The notes beneath the pieces were generated by a model, which had not been told where the DNA came from, did not search any database, and saw only the letters and a program-made list of their open reading frames with translations. Shown piece after piece: positions 1-38,014 of a stretch of 64,000 bases of DNA (the first letter of the stretch is position 1; every line of letters begins with the position of its first letter). A program made the position numbers and the translations under genes. The stretch is from Opisthocomus hoazin (taxonomy: Eukaryota; Chordata; Aves; Opisthocomiformes; Opisthocomidae): the NCBI RefSeq assembly GCF_030867145.1, contig NC_134431.1, positions 9,997,089-10,061,088 on the forward strand, written 5' to 3'.

Positions 1-3000
1 GCTGAGGAAGGGAATTGAGCTGTGCCCCTTAGCTCTATGACTGGGAGAGTGGCAGTAGGTTTCTGGAAGCTGGCTGTGCCTGGTCAAGGCTTGGCAACAA
101 GCTTCAGTTAGGCAACAATTTCTGTTTCACTTGCTTTTGGTGGTCAGACCACCAAATGAGCGCTACAAATGGTGAAGATTTCCAAACTGCTTTGATGCAA
201 TCAGTAACAGAGGCATGTCTGTAACTTGGTTTTGTCCTTTTATTTATTCTTTTCCACCAGCATTATTTATTAAAATACTCTTGTGGCGCAGATGTTTTTA
301 TATGGCTGTAGAAAAACCTTTGTATAATAAAATTGTGGGGAACTTGGTTAGGCCTTGGTTAGAATTTTTTTTTTTTTTTAAATTTACGGAGTGTATCTGA
401 GAGTGAAATTGCCATTGCTCTAATATGGGATGCTATTATTAGATATTTTTCCAATGCAAGATCTAATATAACTATGAGTAAAGATGGGCATGATCATGAC
501 TCCTTAAGGCTAAAATCTTTGAGGTTTTGGTTCAAAACTTTTTGCTATTCTGCTTTGCTCATAAACAGTATGGGGGGGGAAGTGATCTCTTTGAAAGAAA
601 AAGAAACTATTTCAGGAGCATATAGGTATTTGGAAAAAAATAGCCTTACTTGGTTACACCCTGAATGTGGAGGTGAGCACTTCTGTAACAGAGAATAGTA
701 TATCCTAACAATGAAACCTTGTTTTTCTTGTGTGGTATTACATTTTACAAAATAACCTCTTTATTTTCTTGGGTGAACTCATTGCTGTAATATTCCTACA
801 GTAGTTTGAGGGATTTTTTTTAACAAATAACTTAATTTTTAGGTGAGGAATTTTGATTTTGGACCCCTTCTCCCCTTTCCAAAGGACTTCCCCAACAAGC
901 CCTCCCTGTCCACCTCCCACAAAATAGAATGACAGAAAGAAGGTGGTGTGCATGACCTTCAGCTTGCTTTCTTGCCAGCAGCTGGGTGCAGTGGGAAGAA
1001 AGATGCCAAAATTGAACTGGATGAACTGAGACATGTTTTGAGTATTAGGATGGCCAGACTAGTGGATACTGAACAGGTTTCAGTTTCAGCTCAAAGATCA
1101 CAGAATTTAAGCTTGTCCACAGCTTCTGAAGTGGAAGCTGCTGAGAGGAGTGGGAAGTGGGTAAGTGCACAAACAGGAAAACTCACATTCACTGAGCTAC
1201 ATGTATCAAATATGGATTTTTTTTTTAATTTTTTTTTTTTACTGTGTCTCTGATGATACTCGCTTTATTGATGTGCCAATGCGGGGGGGAAAATTGCAGC
1301 AACTATTTTATCGGTAAAATAGCTTTCTGTTTCATGTGCTGTAGAAATATCTGTGAGTATTCAACAGGTGTCTAGTCTGTCTTGACCAAAACATTATCAA
1401 ATCAAGGAAGCCTTTTATTTCCAAACCAGACAAATTACATTTTTAGTGCAAGGAGGACCACTTTGCTAACTCGTGCAGTCTTTCTGCTTTGAAAAATAAA
1501 CTTAGTTCAGAGAATGTTGAGTTTTTGCAGTTGTTAAAAAAAAAAAAAAAAAAAACCCAACAAAACCTGTAAACCCTAGTTCTACAATGTTTCTGAAATA
1601 CAGCATTAATTGTGGTATAGCTAGACACCCTGGCGTCCTGCTGTACTTGGGATTCTGGCTGTAGCTACAACATGCCTTTCTCTGCCGAGACCTGGAGGCA
1701 GGACTAAGCATTCAGAACAAGTAACGCTACCCAGAACACTGTGTTTTAAGGAACCGGTTCCCGTAGGTGACAGGAATACACTGTTCTAATAATAAGGGAG
1801 ATTGAAATAGGGACGCAATAAATTGGTGGGTCTTTTAGTGTGTATTAATCTCAGTAGCTCTGTGGATCATAATACAATGTTAAAGATGGGGAAATTGATA
1901 AAATCAAGAGGACTGAATTCAAATTTTGCTGAATTGAGCTTCTGACTAGCCATCTTGTTGATAGACCAGCAGAATACTGGAGTGAAGAACACGGTGATCC
2001 AAGAAGTGATACTGTGTTAGGATTTACATTGACTGTCTGTCTGGCGTGAGAAACCTTGGTTATTTCTTATGGACAGTCTTCATTCTGACTCCCCTTACCA
2101 GTTGAAGCCTGAAGTATTAGGGGTGACAATGCTGGGTCTGCGCTGTCGCAGAGCTGCAAAGTTACTCCTAATTCTGAAATCCTGGGCACTATGGGCCTAT
2201 GTGCTCGGCATGGCTCGGCTCGTTGCCTTGCCACTGGCTTGAGTGATACTGGCCAGTGAAAATTGTCTCTCCTTTAAAGTTATTGGGCATGGTAGTTTGT
2301 GTGATGGACTTGATTAGAAAATGGTGGGCTTCTGAACAGAGCTGCGATTATTGTGGGCCTGTGACTCCTCAGTTTTACTGTTGTCTATTCCTTTGTTGAC
2401 TGTAGGGTGGATAAAGTTTCTTCAGTTCTTGTTATATCATTTGTTGCTACTGGATGTCGTACTGCTTCTTTCTTGACTGTTGACCATGTTGCCTTTCATT
2501 AATGAGAGTATGGCAGACAAGTCCCAGTTCTGAACGTAGTTCATCACTCACAACTTGTAGTGATACAGGTTTCCTCTGCATTTTGCTTCCAAAATAGGCA
2601 TACTCTGCAAGGATTAGTTCTTGTAACATTCATTGAACAACAGGACTGTGCAAAAACCTGTAATATGTGTTGGTTGGGTTGCAGTCCCTGTTCATTAGTG
2701 TGTTTTGTGTATTGATGCTTCTGAGACAGAAGAAATTATTGAGGTTGACAGACAGCACCGAAATACTCAGAACTCTGAAAATCTAATCCCAAACAATGGT
2801 GCCTCTCCAGTGTTGTGGATAAGTATTGAGTAAATGAGCCGTTTCTGACAATTTTGCAATTGAAACAAGTTTTGTAGGCATGGTAATTTGCAGGCACATG
2901 AGAGAGAGCGGGAGGGACAGCATTCCACATGGTGTCACAAATGATTGTAACTGTGCAGCCTTACTGTGCGTGCTGGTTTTGGTATTTTTTATCACTGTTC

Positions 3001-3685
3001 ACACTGTGCACTTGTGCTGTGTCTGGTGTAGTGCAGTTCTGGTCTATATTGTGTGTCATGGTAATACATTAGAAATCCTGAAAAAGCCATGCTAGGATCT
3101 TCGGCATTTGCTGCTGAATACAAAAGAAATGAGAAATAAACTTTTTTCCCCTGTATTATTGTAAGTTTCCTAAAAGTGTAATTAAAAAAAAAAAAAGCTC
3201 CACTGGCAAAATGACAGCATGCATTTATGACTTCTTATCTCTTGGGAGTTTGTTTGTTCAGCTGATGTCATATTGTGAGATTTAACGAAAACAGGCTGTC
3301 TGGCATTGCAGTAAACCAGGAGGTCATATGCATTGAACTAATGGGTTATGTAGTGGCTTGAAGACTTCTGCAGACCTGAGCTCTGTAGGATGTAGACTTA
3401 CTCTTGAATAAAAATTGCATGCTATATCTGTGTTTTCTGAAGACATCTTTTCTTAAGAATGTTTGGAAAAAATACGTTTTTCGTGTAGTAATTGAGAAGT
3501 ATGCCTTCTAATAAGTGGTGTAACTGTCTCTGTGATCTCTGAAGATGTTATAGGAAAAGAATAGCAAATACTGAAGTGTAAGACTTCTGATTTGAGACGG
3601 CTTTGCTTTGTTATGTTTCCCTTATTTATGTTACTGATAACTTGAGTTTGGTGTTAAACGCTTTGAATTTTTTTCTTTCTTCCAG
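1..3685 (+). other. ARFGEF2: ARFGEF2 intron 1, 3' part
   Basis: Non-coding, AT-rich sequence up to the acceptor of exon 2. I searched it for the start of ARFGEF2 and found none, so the first exon is upstream. It contains an A20 run at 1536-1555, several shorter T/A tracts, and one exon-like open stretch at about 982-1160 with a good donor, described under findings. No repeat family was recognised. Confidence 0.8.
1536..1555. repeat. A20 homopolymer in intron 1
   Basis: Twenty consecutive A bases. The flanks do not show a clear retroposed element, and the run reads as simple low-complexity sequence. Confidence 0.9.
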
Positions 3686-31182
<27,497 letters not shown>

Positions 31183-31209
31183 CCCTAAGTAGGGTTGGTC
31201 ACTTCTGCT

Positions 31210-31217
31210 TGTACATA
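31210..31217 (+). promoter_or_regulatory. Pumilio-response-like element in the ARFGEF2 3' UTR
   Basis: TGTACATA fits the Pumilio consensus TGTANATA, 28 nt after the stop codon. A single copy of an 8-mer may be chance. Confidence 0.4.
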
Positions 31218-33122
31218 AAGCTGTGTTCCAGAGGTGGATTAAAGTGAATGGGAAAAAAAATGGGACACTGTTGTATCAGCACAGCAGCAAGTTATTATCA
31301 CAATGGCATTTGGGGAGGAGGAAAAAAAAAAAATCTTGTTCTGTCCATCCTACAAAACTGTCAGCCGTTTTATTTAAATTATTGCTTACAGAGTTAATAC
31401 AGTAGATGTTAAGTCTCTTTGTTTCACTGCTAGTCATCCTTATGATCAAGTCTGTCTCTTCTAGTCTTTTATCAAATGTTCCGTCTTGCATCCCAGCTAA
31501 ATCTGATAAATCAGCTGGATTCCTCAATAGAAATAATGCCCCTTGGAAGTGATGAATAGAGTTGTATAGGCTTGTGATGTTAGCACATGTGTTCATAATA
31601 AACTGTACTGCAGTGACTAATGACCACCTAAGATCATTCGGGGTTTTTCTTTGTGTGTACATGACTAGACCAGGCAGTGTGTTACGGTTTTTGAAGTGGA
31701 CAACCTGTAGGATATTTGGTGAAAGGGTTTTCCTCCTGTTTAGCAAGTAGTTTTTAAAACCTTATCAGTACGTCATCTTCTGAGACTTAGTGTTGTTTTT
31801 ATAGAAGGTTTTACATCAGGAGCATACAATAGCATCTACTCTATTTAGCTTGGTAGTCTTGAGTTGAAGGCATTTAAAAAAGAAAAAAAGAAAACAAAAA
31901 CCCCACCTTTCATACACTGCCATATCATGGACAGAGCATATACAGTAATATTAAAAACAAGGTTCAGAACAAATAAAACTACCTTTTTTACCCTTGATGA
32001 TAGTGTATTTAGTAGTAATTGTGTCTGTTTAGCAAGAAGTCCTGTGCTTAATATGTATCAGGTTCTGTCTCCTTTTGCTGCGGATCTGCAACTTCTGATT
32101 TGTCTTTTTGTGCAAATTACTTTTCTCAACTATTTGTTCCTTTTGTGATCTAAAAGAAAATTGGATTCCCACAAAACTACCTAGCAAAATTAAACTTAAG
32201 TTCATTCATGTACTATAAAAGTTACCAATATATTTCTATGCTTTGAAAGTATCTGTGAAGCCAATGTGACTTCACACTGCAGCTTTGCTTGCCTGAGAGA
32301 TTTTTCTTTCTTTCTTCAAGGTGCAGCATTTTTCTTTGACAGCTGTTTCCATGATAGAATACCAGTTTACAGTTTAGGTACTGCAGGACTGAGGTCTGGC
32401 CTAACCTAAAACTAATTTTAATTTCAAAGTTTTAAGACTTCTCTAAACTGGAAGAGTATGACGGGATGGGAGGAGAGGTTCTGCTTCTCAAAATAATGTA
32501 AACAAAGGTGTTGTATTAACTGCTGTGCTATCCATATTAGCCAAACCTAAAATATAACAGTATTTAAAAAAAAACCACACCAAACAAACCAAAAAAAACA
32601 ACCACCAACCTACTTGAATGGTATTAAGTGTTTAAGCTGTTATTTTGCTTTTTAAGCAGAGTTCCCTGGTAGAGTGGCCAAGTTGAGGTTGTCTTGGGAT
32701 ATTCCACTCTCAGAGCTGTTGGGATTCTTTTTCTTCCTTTCTTTCTTTTTTTTTTGTTTTTGTGAGCTATTTCCAAAGGGTTCATATGGTGCTCTTCAGT
32801 AAATTGGCTTGCTCTACATAAGCATTGTTTGGGAGTGATTTTGCAGTCAATATTGGTGGTAAGGCTTTCAAACTTTTATTTTAACTTTTTTTAACCAAAG
32901 AAAAATAAATGGTGGTTGTCACTCTAAGTTTTAAATACCCATTAGATTAAATCTACACACTAATACTTAGTACAAAGGAATACATGGCTATACTTTACAA
33001 TAAGACAAGACTGAAAAATAAGCAATGCTGATATTTAACTTGCTGCATTTGAAATATCCTTTCGTGTTGCATTTAGTATAGTTGCTCGTTCCCTGGTAAT
33101 GTCGCTTCATCTATTACAGTAA

Positions 33123-33128
33123 AATAAA
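33123..33128 (+). terminator. Possible internal poly(A) signal of ARFGEF2
   Basis: AATAAA followed by a T-rich stretch. One of four internal hexamers in the 3' UTR (others at 31597-31602, 31972-31977 and 32904-32909). Use cannot be judged from sequence alone. Confidence 0.35.
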
Positions 33129-33892
33129 GTATTTATTTTAATTCTATTTAAATCTGTAAGAATAGGCTGTTCCTTTTCTTCCAGTTCTAGATAGTCCTAA
33201 TGAAAATATTTGAAACTTTATTTTTCAGATTTTGAATGTGTCACTGCCTCATTGAATGTATACACTTATCTCCTATCAAAACACAAACTTTTTACAGTTG
33301 CATGACTTTTCTGTATTTTACAGTTTTGAAAGCCTTACAACTCATGTCTTGAAACAAGTCTCTTAATTTTCAGATCTTAAATTACTTTACAGTTGCATTG
33401 TGGGCTTTCTTTAATGTGCAACATTTGTACTGTCTCTGCATATAGAATAAGGGCCTTTAATCAATCCTTTCCTCCAGCCTTAGTTCTGAGAGACTGTTCT
33501 TTTACTTCAGTAAAACTTTTATTGTATTTATACCATTTATAAACCGCTTAAATTAGGTATGTGACATTAAAACATCCTAGACTCTGTAGTGTGTGAAGGA
33601 GAAGGGAGACTGGAATGCCATTGGATTATAACAACCTTACTCCTGTCAATTTTCTGGAATTGATTGTACACATTAAAGCAATAAGAATGGTGTGTTAAGT
33701 GTAACACCTGAAATGGTTGTGTTCCCATCGGCGGTGTGGTTTCCCTTACGCAGTCAGAAAGATCAGAACCCACAGACATCTTAATGAAGCTAAAACCGCT
33801 GAGCCAAAACTCCTGCAGTAGTCACTGCTGGTTCTGATCTCGTCTTGACGCTGCTGACGTAGACTTTATCTGGGGTGGCTTTATTGGCTTTA

Positions 33893-33959
33893 GTGCAATA
33901 AGTGAGAACAAGGCTTTGGGTCAGCTTGTCCTGGTGGAGATTGAGACATCTGTGCAATA
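33893..33959 (+). promoter_or_regulatory. Pair of miR-25/32/92/363/367 seed sites
   Basis: GTGCAATA occurs at 33893-33900 and again at 33952-33959. Each is a perfect 8-mer target (seed complement plus A) for the miR-25/92 family, in the sense orientation in the ARFGEF2 3' UTR. Confidence 0.6.
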
Positions 33960-34624
33960 CATGGAGTTATAAAAAGTAACCACTTAGACTTTTAAAGTAG
34001 TGTTATGCAACAAATTAAACTATGGACTGATTTACCTATAATGGTATAAATACGGAGACTGCATGAGGTTTGTTATTCCTTCTTATTTTGGAACCCTCTA
34101 CGATGCCAGGATGCTAACGAGGAAAACCCCAAGAGCTCCCTTTCTTGTTGATTCTATTGCTCGTACAGTACAAGACAATATTATTTTTACAGGGGTTTGT
34201 TACCCATGTCTCATATCTCACTTTCCACACTGTAAACAGATGCTACCCCCCCAAATTTTAGCTCAGTCTTACTATTAAGAATGAGACAGATGAAAAATAC
34301 AGAACTTAGTCTGAAGTAGAACTAAGCTTATCAAAAGTGCGGTTCCCTTGAAGATGTCAATTCAGTTTGTTCAGCACCTTTAATGTCATTTGTGTAAAAT
34401 GTATGCTTTCACATATTTAATATGCCTAAGTTTTTTGAAGATCTCCCTATTAAGTGCATTTACTATCAGTAATTTAATGAAGAGCATTCCTTGCCCAATG
34501 GTTGTATACATTTTTGAGAGAATACCAGAGATATGTAATATGAAGAACGATGTAAAGTTTTCTACATGAAAATACTATGTATAATACTGTTATAATATTC
34601 CATGCTTTAATCAAGTGGTAAATC

Positions 34625-34630
34625 AATAAA
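34625..34630 (+). terminator. ARFGEF2: Distal poly(A) signal of ARFGEF2
   Basis: AATAAA followed about 15-20 nt later by a GT-rich and T-rich stretch (GTGTTGCTGGTTTCTTC), as expected of a cleavage and polyadenylation site. It is the last hexamer before the GC-rich CSE1L promoter. Confidence 0.75.
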
Positions 34631-35015
34631 GTTTTAAGAAGTGTTGCTGGTTTCTTCTCCTGGAGTTCATTCACAGGCTTGTGAAGCTGCCGCCTGCCCT
34701 CACCACCTCATCAGAATGACGGGGCTCTCCCTTTTGGGGTTTGTGAGTGAGTTGGTTTTTTTTCCAGACACTCCAGTCCGTGCCTCCCACTCTCCCCGGT
34801 CGCTCTTTCCTCACCGCCACTGTCCCTTTTCTAACGAATAAAAGCGCTCCTCCCCTACCCCCTCCCCCCCGTCCTTCTGCTCTCCCGCGGCCCGTGCCCT
34901 CCTGCCACCCCCTGGGCCCGCTGGCGCTGGCCGCGGCCCCCGGAGCCGCTCGCCTTCCCTGCGGCAGCCGAGCCCCTCCAAGCCGACCGCCAAACTCTCA
35001 GGGCCGGCCTCGGTC

Positions 35016-35038
35016 GGGGCGGAGGGGGGGTGGGGGGG
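35016..35038 (+). promoter_or_regulatory. G-run with G-quadruplex potential
   Basis: Runs of 4, 2, 7 and 7 G separated by one or two bases on the + strand, long enough to supply four G3 tracts with short loops. It is also a likely SP1/MAZ-type binding stretch, about 0.2-0.3 kb before the first exon's donor. Confidence 0.6.
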
Positions 35039-35062
35039 CAGCGGCCCGAGAGAGGCCCCAGG

Positions 35063-35074
35063 GCATTGTGGGAA
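35063..35074 (-). promoter_or_regulatory. ZNF143/STAF-like site
   Basis: The minus strand reads TTCCCACAATGC, close to the ZNF143 core (CCCAnAATGC) common in housekeeping CpG promoters. The + strand reading GTGGGAA also resembles an RBPJ site. Assigned by motif only. Confidence 0.45.
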
Positions 35075-35123
35075 GAGCCTGGCCAGTGGTCGGCCGACAC
35101 TCCCCGTAGGGAGCGCGGCAAGG

Positions 35124-35170
35124 ATTGGTTCACATCAGAGTGCGTTGGGGAAGCAGAGGCCGCTGATTGG
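35124..35170 (-). promoter_or_regulatory. Two inverted CCAAT boxes
   Basis: ATTGG at 35124-35128 and 35166-35170, 42 bp apart, a typical NF-Y arrangement (about four helical turns) in TATA-less and cell-cycle promoters. Confidence 0.55.
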
Positions 35171-35229
35171 CCCGACGGCCGGACGGTGTCACCGCCCTGC
35201 GTGATGCGGTCACGGTGCCGCCGCCGCGC

Positions 35230-35313
35230 CCTCTCACCGTGGTTTGAATGTGAAGCGCAGCCGAAGCGCTCGGGGCCGCCGCTGCTGCCGCCACCGCCGG
35301 GGGGAGTCGCCAG
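35230..35313 (+). other. CSE1L: CSE1L exon 1, non-coding 5' UTR (start uncertain)
   Basis: A strong donor CGCCAG|GTGAGG at 35313/35314 in the CpG island fits the non-coding first exon expected from human CSE1L (25 exons, start codon in exon 2). The 5' end is only a guess. If transcription begins before 35204, the exon would contain upstream ATGs at 35204 and 35248. Confidence 0.55.
35243..35253 (+). promoter_or_regulatory. CHR-like TTTGAA overlapping an ATG-TGA start-stop
   Basis: TTTGAA (35243-35248) fits the cell-cycle homology region bound by DREAM/MuvB complexes. The next bases read ATGTGA (35248-35253), a minimal start-stop upstream reading frame if this part is transcribed. Which reading applies depends on the transcription start, which I cannot fix. 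Confidence 0.35.
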
Positions 35314-37918
35314 GTGAGGCTGGGCCGCGCCGCCCGGCGATGCTGCCGGTGGGCCGGCCCACAGCCCGGCGGCCCGCACGGCCCGCAGCCGGCCGCCGCT
35401 CCGCTCCGCGCTGGGCTCGGGCGCTGGGCCCGCGGCGCAGCGAGAGGCGCAGCTCACCATGCTGGGGTGCTTCGGCCCGCCTCACGCAGCTGGCGATTGG
35501 CTTACGGCCTCTGGGGCTAAGCAGTCTGCTCTCCTCATTCGTTTCCGCTGCTGTCAGTCGGGAGGTGGCGGGGAGGGGTAGGGGGCGGGAAGCAAGTTAG
35601 TCTGAGGGCGGTGGGTGCCGTTCGGGGCTCTCCCGCCTTGCTGAGGCCCAGTGTGGCGGCGGGCGCGCCGGAGGGGCTCCATCCCGCGGATAAACCGGGC
35701 GGGCGGCGGGGATGGGAGCGGGGAAGGGCCGGGATGCGGAGGGATGCGCTGGGCTGGATGAGGCCGGGCCGCCCCCCTGGTAGCGAGAGCGGGGGCAGGC
35801 CCGCCGGCGGCCCGGCCGGCAGCGCTCCTCGCCCCGTCCCTGCGGCGGTGCTCCCGGGCGGCCGCCCCACTTGGCCTGGGGGGAAGGGGCGGCCGGGGGG
35901 GACGGCGGGGCGGAGCGGGAAGCGGGCCGAAGGATCACCTTTCCCGTGAGCCCCGGACCGCGAGCGTCCCGAGGCGTGTGGGTGGTGCTCGGTGGTGAGC
36001 GCAGGCAGGAGCAGAGTTCTCTGAAGTTCGTCACAGCGTGAGGCTTGGGCGACGGCCGCTTTTTCTTTTTTTTTTTTTTTCCCAGAAGCGGTCTGTCATT
36101 ATTTTGACTGAAGTAGTTAATGCGTTAAGTACATTTTATGGGTTTCCTTCTGGAGAGGTGGTCTGAAAATGTCCTCATTTTCTGTGGCCTTGTCAGGAGG
36201 CGTATGTCACGACATAGCAACACGTCACTTAGCAAGTACCACTTTTTTGTAGTGGAAAACAAAAAAAATAGCTAGAGGAAGAGAAAGAACTAAGACTGAG
36301 CAGACAGCAGGTGAAAATATTTATCCTTCTGTGTGAGGGGTTGAGTAATGGATTCAAATCTTTGCGTTTGGCCTTCAAAGTGAACCCACAGTCAGCTTGA
36401 GGAGCATAGTTTTTTACATGGGTCCCTATATTACGTACGTGTGTGAGATTTGTAAAAGGCAATTCAGGATTGTCGTCTCCTCTTTCAGTTTGGTTTCCCA
36501 TTTGAGTCAAGTTTAGTCTCCAGAAATGATTTCTGCGTGGGTTTGCGCCTCAGCCTTACAAACTTCCCTGGAGCAGCAAATTTATATTTTTAATTATGAA
36601 AGATTAAGTATTAGTTTCAACATCATAGTAATGATGCATGAGGCCATTTTGTAGAACAGATGAGCCAGCTATTAATGGTGTTGTTTGCTTGTGCTCTACT
36701 TTATTGGGATTTTTTGGTTGGTGTGAATTGGTGAACAAGACTACAAGCAAGCAAACCCCCGAAAGGGAAGGGGAGTGAAACATGGGAGGCAGGACTCTCT
36801 TAGTGGATTTTTACTGTTTGAAAAATATGTTGGGATCTTGACTACTCATTAACATTTGTTGAATTCAAGAAGATAATGGTACAGGTGCCATGGTTAAATA
36901 AAAATAGTGTCGTTAAAACACTGCCTTTGCAAGCACGCTCAAATAGAAATTGTTATTATTGCACTACTAATCAACATAGAACAAATCCAAAATGGGACGG
37001 ACAAATTTCAGTCTGTCTCACTAATTAAAAACTTCAGAGAAAAAATTGGTATCTTTGCTTCCTTGTTACTTCCGTAGTGGGTGAACTGTGCTGCTGGTGG
37101 TAAGAAAGATGGGCAGAGTTGGTGATGATATCCTGAACAATAATGTGTCCATTAAAGCACATCTTGCTACTGTTTTAGTGTTACTGTAATTTTAATTATT
37201 CTGATTAAAAGTGTGAAGTTAATATATCACAGTGGTAAGAAAGAGAATGTGTGTGGGAGGATTACTAGAGAGGAGTAATTTAGACTTATTGCACAGAGTT
37301 ATTCTGTAGTAAGTGTTGTGGTTGAAATTAACTCCCACCCTAATATAAGTTAATTTTACAGGGTGGACAAACTCTGGCTGTGCACAGTCTTTTATCTCTT
37401 TATCAAAAATTAATTTTCTGTTGAGAGTTTTCTTTTATAATGATTATTTAATTTTAAATAAGCCTTGGCTCTCCAGTACACATTTAATTGTTCTACTGAC
37501 GATTATGCAGGGCAGAATTATTCAGCTTTTTCAACCAGGAACAGGTTTCTGGTGCTGACAGTAGTTCTCAAAAGCAACAACAAACTCCTGTTGTCCTGCA
37601 AGGGCAAGAGATCATCTTTTGGCTGTACCTGGTTCATGGTTTGCTGGATGTGTTATCCTGTTCGAGGTGTTTGATTTCAGTAAACTAGATGGTAACAGTT
37701 ACCTGTAGTTGGAGAAATTGAATGGTTTTTGTTTTGTGTGTGGTGCATGTGAGCTGTCATTTCATTGGATGGGACGTATAAGATGGGACTGTGCTTTATG
37801 AGGTACAGTCAAAACGAGCTGGTGTGTGTTTTCTGTGGAATCTAGTTTTACAGATGTCTAGCTTATAGGATAGATTTTTCTGGTCTGTATTTATAACAAA
37901 ACTACTTGTGGGTTTTAG
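35314..37918 (+). other. CSE1L: CSE1L intron 1
   Basis: A 2605-nt intron. The first 0.7 kb is still CpG island; the rest is AT-rich. A long pyrimidine tract with CCCAG at 36061-36085 looks like a splice acceptor and might serve an alternative 5' UTR exon. No repeat family recognised. Confidence 0.7.
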
Positions 37919-38014
37919 GTTCTGCCAAAATGGAGCTGAGTGATGCCAATTTACAGACTTTAACTGAGTATCTAAAGAAAACACTAGATCCAGATCCTTC
38001 TATAAGGCGTCCTG
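37919..38014 (+). CDS. CSE1L: CSE1L exon 2 (start codon)
   Basis: The exon begins at 37919 with 11 nt of 5' UTR; coding from 37930. Residues 1-29, MELSDANLQTLTEYLKK and LDPDPSIRRP. Donor GTAAGT. A 568-nt intron with C9 and T13 runs follows. Confidence 0.95.

Larger units (their letters stand above)
31183..34645 (+). other. ARFGEF2: ARFGEF2 3' untranslated region (about 3.4 kb)
   Basis: Sequence from the stop codon to just past the last poly(A) signal, AT-rich and without a sense reading frame of note; the length is like that of the human 3' UTR. It contains a Pumilio-type element TGTACATA (31210-31217), two GTGCAATA miR-25/92-family sites and four internal AATAAA hexamers (31597, 31972, 32904, 33123) that could give shorter transcripts. 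The exact cleavage site is inferred. Confidence 0.75.
34850..36060 (+). promoter_or_regulatory. CSE1L: CpG island promoter of CSE1L
   Basis: The only strongly GC- and CpG-rich stretch in the window, with sharp edges against AT-rich flanks. It lies between the ARFGEF2 poly(A) signal and the first coding exon of CSE1L. No TATA box is evident. Elements seen are a G-rich run (35016-35038), a ZNF143-like site (35063-35074), inverted CCAAT boxes ATTGG at 35124-35128 and 35166-35170, and a CHR-like TTTGAA at 35243-35248. Long open frames here on both strands are compositional artefacts. Confidence 0.85.

Noticed and set aside
1..3685. Search for ARFGEF2 exon 1 in the start of the window
   Set aside because: No match to the expected N terminus and no CpG island, so the first exon must be upstream.
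34855..35460. 201-codon open frame on the minus strand (and several + strand frames) across 34.7-36.0 kb
   Set aside because: All lie in the CpG island, where GC-rich sequence lacks stop codons. The translations are Ala/Gly/Pro/Arg-rich without any recognisable domain and overlap the CSE1L promoter.
35597..36034. 145-codon minus-strand frame in the CpG island
   Set aside because: Same compositional artefact; low-complexity Pro/Ala/Ser/Arg sequence.
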